A stretch of 64,000 nt of DNA, taken from NCBI RefSeq assembly GCF_004011865.1, contig NZ_RKLP01000005.1, positions 1 to 64,000 of the forward strand. Reading direction: 5' to 3'. The stretch is from Prescottella agglutinans. GTDB lineage: Bacteria > Actinomycetota > Actinomycetes > Mycobacteriales > Mycobacteriaceae. Shown here piece after piece: positions 8,023 to 16,114 of this stretch. Both the position numbers and the translations under genes were made by a program. Positions within the stretch are counted from its first letter, which is position 1. Every line of letters begins with the position of its first letter. The notes beneath the pieces are model-generated. The model was not told the DNA's origin. It was given only the letters and a program-made list of their open reading frames with translations, and did no database searches.

Positions 8023-9186
8023 ATGAAACTTGTCATCCTCAGCGCCGGTTCCATCGCAAGCTCTGTTGCGCGCATTCTCGCGCCTACCGGAAGCTACGAC
8101 GAACTCGTCATCGCCGACATCGACCTCGACAAGGCCACTGCGGTCGCTAGTGAACTCGGAGGCAAGGCAGAGCGGTTCGATGCGACCGATCCGGCCAGCA
8201 TCAAGTCGGTGATCACCGGTGCGGACGTCGTGTTCAACGCAGTCGGCCCGTTCTATCGGTTCGGGATGCCGATCATCCGTGCCGCGATCGAATGCGGAGT
8301 CAACTACGTCGACGTCTGCGACGAGTTCGACGTTGCCGAGCAACTGGTCTCGGCCGCGGATCTCGACGAAGCCGCCAAAGCCGCCGGAGTGAGCGTCATC
8401 TTCGGCATGGGCTACGCCCCCGGCATCACAAGCCTGATCGGCCGCTGGGCAGTCGAGTCGCTGGACTCGGCGCACAGCGTCGACGTGGCGATGGCCATCC
8501 CCTACATGGTCGACATGGGCGCAACCATCAACGAGCACATGCTCCACTCGATGTCCGGTGACGTCGTGCAGTACATCGACGGCAGCATGAAGCGGGTCCC
8601 CGCGTGGGGCGATCCGAAGCCGTTCTCGTTCTCGGCGCCCTTCGACACCACCGCATATGCCGGGTACATGGGCCACCCCGAGGGCATCACACTCGGCACC
8701 TACCTGCCGGGGCTTCGCAACGCCACCGTGCGCTACACGTGGTTCGAGCAGGCCGGGAACGACCTGTGGCAGCTCTTCGAGAAGCTCGGCCTGACCAACC
8801 CGAACAAGCTGGGCGACCTGCCGATGTCACCGCGCCAGTACCTCGCCCACTACATGTCCACGGAGGAGGGCGAGCGCGGCCTCGCCGTCGAGCGCGCCGG
8901 TCAGCCCGGGACCGCGATGCAGATCATCGCTGACGGCGCGATCGACGGGGAGCCCGCTCGCGTCGTGTTCGAGACCCAGATCCTCTACACCGAGGCGAGC
9001 GGTGCCGACCCGACGCCGCACGCCGCCGCGGCCGCCGTCCGCGAAATGCTCGAGGGTCGCATCACCCGCACCGGTGTGATGTCGCCGGAGGCATGTATCG
9101 ATCCGGAACCGTTCGTCACCAGGGTGCTCGACGCGACCGGCGTCAGGCTCAGCAAGCGGGTGACGACGACCACCACCATCCGCTGA
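8023..9186 (+). CDS. Saccharopine dehydrogenase-like NAD(P)-binding oxidoreductase (387 aa)
   Basis: The N-terminus is a Rossmann fold of the saccharopine dehydrogenase NADP-binding type: MKLVILSAGSIASSVARIL, with the acidic ADIDLDKA at the end of strand 2 and DVVFNAVGPFYRFG. A C-terminal catalytic-like domain follows (GYAPGITSLIGRW and later VRYTWFEQ). Related proteins in actinobacteria include carboxynorspermidine-dehydrogenase-like and trans-enoyl-reductase-like members, so the reaction is not certain. It is transcribed away from a TetR regulator across a palindromic operator, which suggests substrate induction. A hairpin terminator follows. Confidence 0.82.
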   Translation: MKLVILSAGSIASSVARILAPTGSYDELVIADIDLDKATAVASELGGKAERFDATDPASIKSVITGADVVFNAVGPFYRFGMPIIRAAIECGVNYVDVCDEFDVAEQLVSAADLDEAAKAAGVSVIFGMGYAPGITSLIGRWAVESLDSAHSVDVAMAIPYMVDMGATINEHMLHSMSGDVVQYIDGSMKRVPAWGDPKPFSFSAPFDTTAYAGYMGHPEGITLGTYLPGLRNATVRYTWFEQAGNDLWQLFEKLGLTNPNKLGDLPMSPRQYLAHYMSTEEGERGLAVERAGQPGTAMQIIADGAIDGEPARVVFETQILYTEASGADPTPHAAAAAVREMLEGRITRTGVMSPEACIDPEPFVTRVLDATGVRLSKRVTTTTTIR

Positions 9187-9219
9187 CCATCGTCTTCGCC
9201 GACTGAGGGGAATGCCGGT

Positions 9220-9261
9220 CCGCCGGTGGTCGACGTTCTCGGAGCCGACGACCACCGGCGG
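9220..9261. terminator. Hairpin terminator, near-twin of the one at 2575
   Basis: CCGCCGGTGGTCG (9220-9232) pairs perfectly with CGACCACCGGCGG (9249-9261), loop 16 nt. It lies between the convergent stops at 9186 and 9270. The left arm plus loop (9220-9247) differs from 2575-2602 by only a few bases, including the shared loop part TCTCGGAGC. Confidence 0.75.
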
Positions 9262-9269
9262 GGACCTGA

Positions 9270-10166
9270 CTAACCGACTTTCAGCCCCGCCATCCAGGTG
9301 AGGAACGCGTCGACGTCGTCGGGACCGATGTCCAGGGCCGACGGACGCACCAGCAGGGTGTCGACACCCAGTTCCTGCGCCTCCTTCGCCGAGGCCGCCA
9401 TGGCGTCGAGGTCGACACCACCGGCACCGTCGGCGACGGCCGGAAGCATGATCTGGACCTCGGCGTCGGCCGGGTCCCGGTCGTGCTCCTCGAAGCACGC
9501 GCGCAGCAGCGCGACGGACTCCGCGAGCCGGTCCATGTCGGCGGGGGCCGCGGTCCAGCCGTCGCCGACACGCGCGATCCGGTCGAAGTTCCGCTTGGAC
9601 GGCGCCATCCCGAAGATCACCGGGACACGGGCCTGGACGGGTCGCGGCAGGCTGTGGAAGTCGTCGAACGCGAAACCCGTTCCGGTGAACGACGCCGGCG
9701 GCGCACCCCACAGTTCGCGGCACGCGGCCACCGTCTCCTCGAGCCGGCCGAACCGCCGCTCGAACGGAATGCCCGCGGCGTCGTACTCGGCCTGCTGCCA
9801 GCCCACACCCATCCCGATCCGGGCCCGGCCGCGGGACAGCACGTCCAGTGTCGCGATCTGCTTGGCCAGCAGCAGCGCCGGACGCAGCGGTGCCACCAGT
9901 ACGTACACGCCGAGGTCGACGCGCTCGGTCACCGCGGCCACCGCGGAAAGCAGCGACATCGGCTCGAGCCACGGGTGCTCGAGATCGAACGGGAAGCCGT
10001 TGTCCCGCACCCGCTCGGCATGCGCCTCCCGCGAGAAGCCGAGATGGTCCGACGTCGTGATCAGGTCGACGCCCCGACGGTCGGCCTCCGCCGCCAGGTC
10101 CAGCACCCCGCGGTGGTCGCCGTCGTAGAACCGTTCCGCCCCGAAGACGTCCAGTCCGATCCGCAT
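9270..10166 (-). CDS. LLM-class F420-dependent oxidoreductase (298 aa)
   Basis: This is a luciferase-like monooxygenase-fold enzyme (TIM barrel) that in actinobacteria normally uses coenzyme F420 or FMN. Visible features are RIGLDVFGAERF at the start, TTSDHLGF, LSRGRARIGMGVGW and PVIFGMAPSKRNFDRIARVGDGW. The ATG at 10166 (MRIGLDV) is preceded by GGAAGAGGAGAGG and gives a normal length. The upstream in-frame alternative lacks this spacing. It lies directly downstream of the ABC transporter genes, same strand, but separated by a 55-bp palindromic repeat that may end transcription. The substrate is unknown. Confidence 0.85.
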   Translation of the reverse strand: MRIGLDVFGAERFYDGDHRGVLDLAAEADRRGVDLITTSDHLGFSREAHAERVRDNGFPFDLEHPWLEPMSLLSAVAAVTERVDLGVYVLVAPLRPALLLAKQIATLDVLSRGRARIGMGVGWQQAEYDAAGIPFERRFGRLEETVAACRELWGAPPASFTGTGFAFDDFHSLPRPVQARVPVIFGMAPSKRNFDRIARVGDGWTAAPADMDRLAESVALLRACFEEHDRDPADAEVQIMLPAVADGAGGVDLDAMAASAKEAQELGVDTLLVRPSALDIGPDDVDAFLTWMAGLKVG

Positions 10167-10199
10167 GTTTCCCTCTCCTCTTCCTGTCCGCAATGCACT

Positions 10200-10254
10200 G
10201 AACGGGAGCTCACGGCACGGTTTCGCGAACGAAGCGTGCCGTGAACTCCCGTTC
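10200..10254. repeat. 55-bp palindromic intergenic repeat, copy 1
   Basis: The arms GAACGGGAGCTCACGGCACG (10200-10219) and CGTGCCGTGAACTCCCGTTC (10235-10254) are complementary at 19 of 20 positions, with the remaining position a G-T pair, around a 15-nt loop ending GAAG. It lies between livF and the LLM gene and could act as a terminator. It is one of three copies in the window. Confidence 0.85.
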
Positions 10255-10265
10255 GGGGTTGCCGG

Positions 10266-10985
10266 TCAGACGCGACCGAAGTACGCGTCCTTGAGCACCG
10301 CGATGTCGTCGATCTCCGACGCCGGCGAGTCCATGACGACCTTGCCGATGTCGAGGACCGTCACGTGGTCGGCGACGCTCATCGCGGCCTCGACCGCCTG
10401 CTCCACGAGGAGCACGGCCAGGCCGGTCTCCTTGAGCAACTGCACCCGCTCCATGACCTCGTTGACGATGACCGGGGCCAGACCGCCGGACGGCTCGTCG
10501 AGCAGCAGCAGCGTCGGATTCGACATCAGTGCCGCACCGATCGCCAGCATCTGCTGCTGGCCACCGGACATCGAGCCCGCCAACAGGTTCCGCTTCTCGC
10601 CCAGGATCGGGAACATCTCGTAGATGCGCTCGACATCGGGCTTGAGCGCGCTGCGCCGCATCTTCCGGGTGTAGCCGCCGAGGAGCAGGTTCTGCTCGAT
10701 GGTCTGCTTGTGGAAGACCCGCTTGCCCTCCTGCACGTAGGCCATGCCGCGGCGCACCCGCTGGTGCGCGGCGACCCCGGAGATGTCCTGGCCGTCCATC
10801 TCGATGGTGCCGCCGTGGACCTTGTTCAGGCCGGAGATGGCACGCAGCGTGCTGGTCTTGCCGGCACCGTTGCGACCGAGCAGCGCCGTGACCCGACCCG
10901 GGTAGACGTCGAACGAGACGTCCCACACCACCCGCAGGTCACCGTAGCCGGACTGCAGATTCCGAACGCTCAGAACCGGTTCCAT
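10266..10985 (-). CDS. livF: Branched-chain amino-acid-type ABC transporter ATP-binding protein LivF
   Basis: This is the ATPase subunit of an HAAT-family importer. Walker A is GRNGAGKTST, the Q-loop region is YVQEGKRVFHKQTIEQNL (the R/K-V-F spacing is typical of LivF), the signature is SGGQQQMLAI and Walker B is LLLLDEPSGGLAP. The ATG at 10985 shares its A with the stop of the upstream livM-livG fusion (TGATG), so translation is coupled. Length is normal. It is the last gene of the leftward livK-livH-livMG-livF operon. The substrate need not be an amino acid, because such systems in Rhodococcus also take up aromatic and steroid-derived acids (family knowledge). Confidence 0.93.
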   Translation of the reverse strand: MEPVLSVRNLQSGYGDLRVVWDVSFDVYPGRVTALLGRNGAGKTSTLRAISGLNKVHGGTIEMDGQDISGVAAHQRVRRGMAYVQEGKRVFHKQTIEQNLLLGGYTRKMRRSALKPDVERIYEMFPILGEKRNLLAGSMSGGQQQMLAIGAALMSNPTLLLLDEPSGGLAPVIVNEVMERVQLLKETGLAVLLVEQAVEAAMSVADHVTVLDIGKVVMDSPASEIDDIAVLKDAYFGRV

Positions 10986-12808
10986 CACTCCACCTTCTCC
11001 AGCTCGGCAGCGGTTCCACTGTCCGGATCGACACCGAGGTACTCGCTGAGCACCCGCGGGTGATGCTCGATCTCCTCGGGCGGGCCGGACGCGATGACCT
11101 GCCCCTGCGCCAGCACGACGATGGTGTCGGCGAGCGAGAGAACCAATCGGAAGTTGTGCTCCACCAACAGGACCGTGGCCCCGGCGTCGCGCAGCGCCCG
11201 GATCAGCACCGACAGCCGCACCAGCTCGTCCTCGTCCATGCCGGAGGCGATCTCGTCGAGCAGCAGTACCCGCGGCTCGGCGATCACCGCGCGCGCGACC
11301 TCGAGCATGCGACGCATACCCAACGGCAGCGACGTCGCGACCTCGTTGCGCAGGTGCGACATGCCGACGAGTTCGAGGACGCGTTCGGCCTCGACGATGT
11401 CCGCCTTGGCGACCTTGCGGAAGCCGGGCAGCCGGAGCACGGCCGAGAGCATCGAGGCACGGTCGGTCATGTACCGACCCGACGCGACCGCCTCGAGCAC
11501 GGTGACGTTCTCGGGGATGTTCGGCGTCTGGAACGTGCGGGCCACGCCCTCACGCGCCACCCGGTGCGACGAGAACTTCTGGACCTCGGTGTCGCCGATG
11601 ACGATGCGTCCCGCGTCCGCGGTGTAGAAGCCGCAGATCATGTTCAGCATGGTCGTCTTGCCCGAACCGTTGGGGCCGATCAGTGCGGTGACCTTGCCCG
11701 CCTCGGCGCGCAGCGTCGCCGACTTCAGGGCCTGGTTGCCGCCGAACGCCTTCGAGATGCCGTCGACCTCGAGCGTGGAGCCCGCGATCGGTGCCACGAC
11801 GGGCACTTCGTTCGGATCGCGGGGCGCCGGGCGCTCCGCCACCCCGATGCCGGCCTTGCGGTCGAGTCGGGTCGCCAGGGACCGGAAGACCTTGGTGAGG
11901 CCGCCGGAGAGCAGCACACCACCGAGGATCAGGAAGCCGCCGTAGAACAGCAGCGAGTACTCCTGGAACGCCGTCGACTGGTTGGGGCCGAACTGCATGA
12001 TGGCCGCACCGATCACGGCGCCGTACACGCTCGCCGAACCGCCGAGGATCGACGCCGCCAGCACCGCTGTCGCGAACGTGAACCCGAACGCCTCCGGGGA
12101 GATGAACAGGTCCGTGTTCGCGAACAACGCACCCGCGAGACCGGCGGGCAGGGCACCGATCGCGTAGCCCAGCAGCTTCATCCGGTACACCGAAACGCCC
12201 TGGGACTGCGCGAGGACGGGCGACTGCTTCAGCGTGCGGAACGCGATCCCGTGCCGCGAGACCACCAGGTTGCGCATCACCACGAACCACAGGATCGTCA
12301 CCACGACGACGACGTAGTAGAAGTCCTTGTCGATGTCCTGACCGAACAGCGTCGGAGGCTCCATGCCGGACAGGCCGTTGCGGCCGCCGGTGTTGCCACC
12401 GAAGATCGCCAGGATGTCGGGCACCAGCAGGATCAGGAAGAACGACGTCATCGCCAGCGACCAACTGCCCAGTCGCAGACCGGGAATGCCGGTGAGGATG
12501 CCGACGACGAGCGCGACGGCGCCGGCGGCGACCAACTGCAGCAGGATCTCGGTGTGTCCGGCCTGCGACATCAGACCGGCCGTGTACGCACCGGCCGCGT
12601 ACATCGCGGCCTGGCCGAGTGCGAGTTCACCCGCGTAGCCGAGGCTGAGGTTCAGACCACTGACGACGAGCGCCAGGATGCATGCGAGCTGGAGCTGACG
12701 CGTGTTGGTCGCGTCCATACCGAGCATCGGCGCGAAGAACACCGCGGCACCGAAGACGAGCGCGAAGATCCAGCTGGGGATCGCGCGGAGAGTCCGCCAG
12801 ATCTGCAT
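10985..12808 (-). CDS. Fused permease-ATPase (LivM-LivG) of the same ABC importer (607 aa)
   Basis: Residues about 1-320 form a LivM-type permease with 8-9 membrane helices, including the conserved GLNLSLGYAGELALGQAAMY and ILGGSASVYGAVIGAA. From about residue 345 a LivG-type ATPase follows: LEVDGISKAFGGNQAL, Walker A GPNGSGKTTMLN, the LivG-typical ARTFQTPNIPENVTVLE, signature SLPLGMRRMLEVAR and Walker B VLLLDEIASGMDE. A short linker rich in Pro and Arg (about 320-340) joins them. The Walker B is followed by Ile-Ala-Ser where most LivG have Pro-x-Ala-Gly. It starts 2 bp behind livH. Confidence 0.92.
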   Translation of the reverse strand: MQIWRTLRAIPSWIFALVFGAAVFFAPMLGMDATNTRQLQLACILALVVSGLNLSLGYAGELALGQAAMYAAGAYTAGLMSQAGHTEILLQLVAAGAVALVVGILTGIPGLRLGSWSLAMTSFFLILLVPDILAIFGGNTGGRNGLSGMEPPTLFGQDIDKDFYYVVVVVTILWFVVMRNLVVSRHGIAFRTLKQSPVLAQSQGVSVYRMKLLGYAIGALPAGLAGALFANTDLFISPEAFGFTFATAVLAASILGGSASVYGAVIGAAIMQFGPNQSTAFQEYSLLFYGGFLILGGVLLSGGLTKVFRSLATRLDRKAGIGVAERPAPRDPNEVPVVAPIAGSTLEVDGISKAFGGNQALKSATLRAEAGKVTALIGPNGSGKTTMLNMICGFYTADAGRIVIGDTEVQKFSSHRVAREGVARTFQTPNIPENVTVLEAVASGRYMTDRASMLSAVLRLPGFRKVAKADIVEAERVLELVGMSHLRNEVATSLPLGMRRMLEVARAVIAEPRVLLLDEIASGMDEDELVRLSVLIRALRDAGATVLLVEHNFRLVLSLADTIVVLAQGQVIASGPPEEIEHHPRVLSEYLGVDPDSGTAAELEKVE

Positions 12809-12810
12809 GG

Positions 12811-13668
12811 CTACACCACCCGTTCTTTCACCGTGCCGAACAATCCGGCCGGCTTGACCATCAGGATGACGATCAGCACCGTGAACACCGCGATGTTGCT
12901 GTACTGGCTACCCGCCCACAGCGCGGTGAACGATTCGACCAGGCCGACGGTCAGACCGCCGATCAGCGCACCCGGCAGCGAACCGAATCCACCGATGGCC
13001 AGGGCCACGAAGCCCTTGAGTGCCAGCGCGGCGCCGAGGGTCGCGACCGCAAAGGTCTTGGGGCCGACGAACAGTCCCAGCACGCCGGCGAGCGCACCGG
13101 AGAACGCGAATGCGCCCATCGCGATTCGGCGCACGTTGACGCCACGGAGCATCGCGGCCTCGCGGTCCTCCGAGACGCCCATCAGCGCCAGACCGGTCAT
13201 GGTCCGCTTGCTGAGCTGCCCCAGCCCGATCACGAGCACGATCGACAGCACCAGCAGCGCGATCTCGACCGGGTAGGTGCGTCCACCGAGGATGGTGATG
13301 GGGTCGTTGGAGCCGAAGAACGGAACCGTGAGCGGCTCGCTGCCCCAGATCAACTGCGTCGCACCGTTGAGCAGCGTCGCCGCGCCCAATGTCGTGACGA
13401 GTTGGTTCTGGTGGTCGGCGACCGGTCTGATGGCGACCAACTCCTCGACCGCGGCGAGAATCATCACCGTCACCGTCGCCATGACGGCCACCACCAGCAC
13501 GGGAAGCTTCAGGGTCACCAGACCCGTGTAGGCGACGAACGTGCCGACCATCATCAACTGCGCCTGCGCGAAGTTGAAGGTGTTCGACGAGACGAACACG
13601 ATGTTGTACCCGATGGCCACGAGTACGTACACGGCGCCGAGGGCAAGCCCCGACCACAGAATGGTCAC
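12811..13668 (-). CDS. livH: Branched-chain amino-acid-type ABC transporter permease LivH
   Basis: The protein of 285 residues has about eight membrane helices. LivH hallmarks are GAVYVLVAIGYNIVFVSSNTFNFAQAQLMMVGTF near the N-terminus and the late GGFGSLPGALIGGLTVGLVESF. It pairs with the LivM half of the downstream fusion to form the channel. It sits 43 bp behind the binding-protein gene and 2 bp before livM-livG, clearly one operon. Confidence 0.92.
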   Translation of the reverse strand: MTILWSGLALGAVYVLVAIGYNIVFVSSNTFNFAQAQLMMVGTFVAYTGLVTLKLPVLVVAVMATVTVMILAAVEELVAIRPVADHQNQLVTTLGAATLLNGATQLIWGSEPLTVPFFGSNDPITILGGRTYPVEIALLVLSIVLVIGLGQLSKRTMTGLALMGVSEDREAAMLRGVNVRRIAMGAFAFSGALAGVLGLFVGPKTFAVATLGAALALKGFVALAIGGFGSLPGALIGGLTVGLVESFTALWAGSQYSNIAVFTVLIVILMVKPAGLFGTVKERVV

Positions 13669-13711
13669 CGTGGGTCCCTCCTCCGAGTAGCGGGAACGAA
13701 GATCATGGAAC

Positions 13712-14929
13712 TCATGCCTGCGGGTTGCCGAACTGTCCGTTGACGACCTTGGTGGGCGCGATGAACTGCATCTCGTCCTGCGCCGGGTTCGGGCCGTGGT
13801 TGTCGGCGGTGAAGTTGTAGCGCGACAGGAAGGCCGTCTGGGCGTTCTTCTGGACCTCTTCGGTCTCGAGGGCCTCGGCCAGCTTCTCGGCGTCGGTGGT
13901 GGTGCCGGCCTTCTCGGCGGCGGCAGCGACCAGCGGGAACGCGTCGTAGTTGTCGGCGATGATCAGCGTCGACGAGATGGTGCCCAGCGACGCCATCGTG
14001 TCGACCATCTTGTTCACGGTCGCGTTGTTCGGGTCGTAGACGGTGCTCGTGAACACCTGCGAGACAAGGTTCTTCACCTCGGGGGTGCCGAGGACGCCGT
14101 TCGGCGGCTCGTTCGCGACGAGGCTGGTGCTCGACACTGACGTGTTGCCGATCAGCGGCACGTCCCAGCCCAGGCGCTGCATGCTCTGCAGGACGTACCC
14201 GAGCGGGGCGCCGTAGGCGTCGAGCGCGATGGCCTTGGCGCCGGCGTTCTTGAGCGACTGCAGCTGCGCGGTCATGTCGAGCGCGGTGGACTCGTACTCC
14301 TCGTTGCCGGCCTGCTTCAGGCCTGCCTTCTCGAGCGCCGAGGTCATCTCCTTGCCGAACAGCTCACCATAGGCGGTGCTGCCGTGGATGACACCGATGT
14401 CGTTGTAGCCCTTCTCCTTCGCGTAGCCGACGATGCCGCGGGCGTTGTCGGTGGCTCCGGGCGCGAGGTCGAAGTTGAGCGGGAACTTCGACGGGTCCGT
14501 CGAATCCGGAGTGGGCGCAACATTGAACGAGAGGATGTCGTTCTGCTTGAGGATCGGCAGCACCGCGGCGCCGATGGACGACGGGCCGGAGTTGAGGACG
14601 AGGTCCGGCTTCTGCTTGTTAATGGCCTCGCGCACCTTGGTGACCGCGATCGTGGCGTCACCGGCGTCGTCGACGACGGTCAGTTCGATCTGTCGGCCGC
14701 CGATGCCGCCGGCCTGGTTCTGCACCTCGACGCCGGCCTTGGTCGCGAGGATCGACGTCTGCGCGTTGGCCGCGAGCACACCCTGTGCGCTGATGCCGCC
14801 GGTGACGAGCACCCGGTACGGCTGATCGGCACCGCCCGTCTCGGCGGATTCGGCACTGCTGCAGCCCGCAAGAGCCAGGACGGACGTGGCGGCTACCGCT
14901 GCAACGACAACTGGACGCCGATTTCTCAT
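13712..14929 (-). CDS. ABC transporter substrate-binding lipoprotein, LivK type
   Basis: The ATG at 14929 (MRNRRPVVVAAVAATSVLAL) is preceded by AGGAGAG and starts a lipoprotein signal with lipobox LAGC. The mature part is a type-I periplasmic-binding-protein fold (ABC_sub_bind/Peripla_BP_6): YRVLVTGGISAQGVLA, GGRQIELTVVDDAGD, GPSSIGAAVLPILKQ and IGVIHGSTAYGELFG. It delivers substrate to the LivH/LivM-LivG/LivF complex. It is first in the operon and follows a 22-bp operator-like palindrome, so it is probably repressed by an unlinked TetR-type regulator. The ligand cannot be read from the sequence. Confidence 0.9.
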   Translation of the reverse strand: MRNRRPVVVAAVAATSVLALAGCSSAESAETGGADQPYRVLVTGGISAQGVLAANAQTSILATKAGVEVQNQAGGIGGRQIELTVVDDAGDATIAVTKVREAINKQKPDLVLNSGPSSIGAAVLPILKQNDILSFNVAPTPDSTDPSKFPLNFDLAPGATDNARGIVGYAKEKGYNDIGVIHGSTAYGELFGKEMTSALEKAGLKQAGNEEYESTALDMTAQLQSLKNAGAKAIALDAYGAPLGYVLQSMQRLGWDVPLIGNTSVSSTSLVANEPPNGVLGTPEVKNLVSQVFTSTVYDPNNATVNKMVDTMASLGTISSTLIIADNYDAFPLVAAAAEKAGTTTDAEKLAEALETEEVQKNAQTAFLSRYNFTADNHGPNPAQDEMQFIAPTKVVNGQFGNPQA

Positions 14930-14960
14930 GACTGCTCTCCTAGGACACCCGAAACACACC

Positions 14961-14982
14961 GAACCAAGCGCTCGCTTGGTTC
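14961..14982. promoter_or_regulatory. Perfect 22-bp palindrome upstream of the liv operon
   Basis: GAACCAAGCG (14961-14970) and CGCTTGGTTC (14973-14982) are perfect inverted repeats around CT, 31 bp upstream of the binding-protein start. The CCAAGCG half-site resembles TetR-family operators common in lipid and steroid genes of Rhodococcus and Mycobacterium, but the 6-nt gap between CAAG and CTTG does not fit the KstR2 pattern as I remember it. No regulator gene is adjacent. Confidence 0.7.
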
Positions 14983-15203
14983 GATCGGACGCGAGAAGGC
15001 CCGGACCACGTGCAACAACCCATAGGTTCCGCGCACGCCGCGCACATCCCACCCAGCAAATGCTCGATCTATCAAGCAGTTGCTCGAGCGGGAGCATATG
15101 AGTGTGACGTAGATAACGTCAAACGGACTTACCGCGAGGCGGGAAACTCGGCGGAATGATTTCGGCCCTGGTAGCTTCCCGTACCCTCACCCCCGCGAGC
15201 ATT

Positions 15204-15258
15204 GAACGGGAGTTCACGGCACAACATCGACGTACAGGCGTTCCCTGAACTCCCGTTC
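15204..15258. repeat. 55-bp palindromic intergenic repeat, copy 2 (degenerate right arm)
   Basis: The left arm GAACGGGAGTTCACGGCAC (15204-15222) is intact. The right side keeps CTGAACTCCCGTTC (15245-15258), but its inner part has diverged. The total length equals that of copy 1. It lies 108 bp upstream of the remnant gene at 15366. Confidence 0.8.
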
Positions 15259-15365
15259 GCGGGTTGGCGCGCAAGTCGTCCACAGGTCGAGCGATTTCCA
15301 CAGGCGTGCTCGGTGCCGGGATTCGACGGCGGATCGTGTCGGCGTGCGGCGCGCAGTGTGCCGGC

Positions 15366-15540
15366 ATGACGGAACTGCTCGTACCGTTCCGTGGCGCCGC
15401 GGCCCTCGATCGGCCACCTGCGCCCGCCGCACGGGCACGATCTACCGCGACGACATCCCGCCCGACGAGGTGACCGCGCACAGTGGAGTGCGACTCACCG
15501 CTCCCCTGCGCAGCGCGATCGAGGAGTCCGACGGTCTTGC
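15366..15540 (+). pseudogene. Remnant of an AbiEi/DUF559-type protein gene
   Basis: An ATG at 15366 opens MTELLVPFRGAAALDR, the usual N-terminus of actinobacterial AbiEi-antitoxin-domain/DUF559 proteins. A few codons later a second frame continues with TIYRDDIPPDEVTAHSGVRL and TAPLRSAIEESDGL, which matches the middle of that family (compare the complete relative at 45381). About 60-80 residues between these parts and the whole C-terminus are missing, and the two parts are in different frames. The gene is decayed. The rest of 14983-15674 holds only the two flanking palindromic repeats; I see no other gene there. Confidence 0.55.
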
Positions 15541-15568
15541 GCGACGCCGGAGCCCCCGGATAAGCGAC

Positions 15569-15624
15569 GAACGGGAATTCACGGCACGCTTGCGGGGTTC
15601 GAAGCGTGCCGTGAATTCCCGTTC
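15569..15624. repeat. 56-bp palindromic intergenic repeat, copy 3 (perfect arms)
   Basis: The arms GAACGGGAATTCACGGCACG (15569-15588) and CGTGCCGTGAATTCCCGTTC (15605-15624) are complementary at all 20 positions around a 16-nt loop ending GAAG, as in copy 1. The two arms carry compensating changes relative to copy 1 (GAGCTC-type against GAATTC). It lies 50 bp behind the hspR stop and may terminate the dnaK operon. Confidence 0.88.
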
Positions 15625-15674
15625 AGGGCTTGGGGGTTACGGGTCGTATCGCGATACCCGGAAGACGGCTGCGG

Positions 15675-16082
15675 TCAGCGCTCGTTGCGCGGCTTCCAGA
15701 CGACGATGGCGTTGCTGCGCGGGATGGGGACGAGGTCGCGTCGGTAGCTGGCGTGGATCCGGGCGATCTCGGCGGCCATCTCGTCGACGCGGTTCTGCAG
15801 TGCCTCGACCTGGTTGGTCAGTTCGATAATGCGCTTGATGCCGGCGAGGTTGACGCCCTCGTCCTGGGACAGGCGCTGCACCTCACGCAGCAGCGCCACG
15901 TCCCGCGGCGAGTATCGGCGTCCGCCACCGGTTGTGCGGTGCGGGGTGACCAGCCCGAGCCGGTCGTAGTTGCGCAGCGTCTGCGCGTGCATGCCGGCCA
16001 GTTCGGCGGCCACCGAGATGACGAACACCCGCGCGTCGGGGTCCGGTGGGACCTCCGACTGCTTGCGTGGCTTGTCGCTCAT
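15675..16082 (-). CDS. hspR: MerR-family heat-shock repressor HspR (135 aa)
   Basis: HspR binds HAIR sites (CTTGAGT-N7-ACTCAAG) with DnaK as co-repressor. The sequence shows the MerR-type wing-HTH: FVISVAAELAGMHAQTLRNY, DRLGLVTPHRTTGGGRRYSP, RDVALLREVQRLSQDEGVNL, then a coiled-coil region (QVEALQNRVDEMAAEIARI). Length and position (last gene of dnaK-grpE-dnaJ-hspR) are as in M. tuberculosis and Streptomyces. A HAIR site is present upstream of dnaK, so the loop is autoregulatory. Confidence 0.95.
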   Translation of the reverse strand: MSDKPRKQSEVPPDPDARVFVISVAAELAGMHAQTLRNYDRLGLVTPHRTTGGGRRYSPRDVALLREVQRLSQDEGVNLAGIKRIIELTNQVEALQNRVDEMAAEIARIHASYRRDLVPIPRSNAIVVWKPRNER

Positions 16083-16114
16083 GATGGTTCACCCGTTCGA
16101 TCGGTTCGGCCCCG

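Noticed and set aside
7813-8676. N-terminal extension of the TetR gene to 514 codons
   Set aside because: It would run antisense through the saccharopine-dehydrogenase-like gene. GGAGGA and the HTH position support the ATG at 7812.
14961-14982. Calling the palindrome a KstR or KstR2 site
   Set aside because: The spacing between CAAG and CTTG is 6 nt, which does not fit the KstR2 consensus I remember, and the KstR pattern is different. It is kept as an unassigned operator.
15119-15481. A 120-codon leftward frame in the repeat region
   Set aside because: It crosses repeat copy 2, has no RBS or recognisable domain, and the opposite strand carries the AbiEi/DUF559 remnant.
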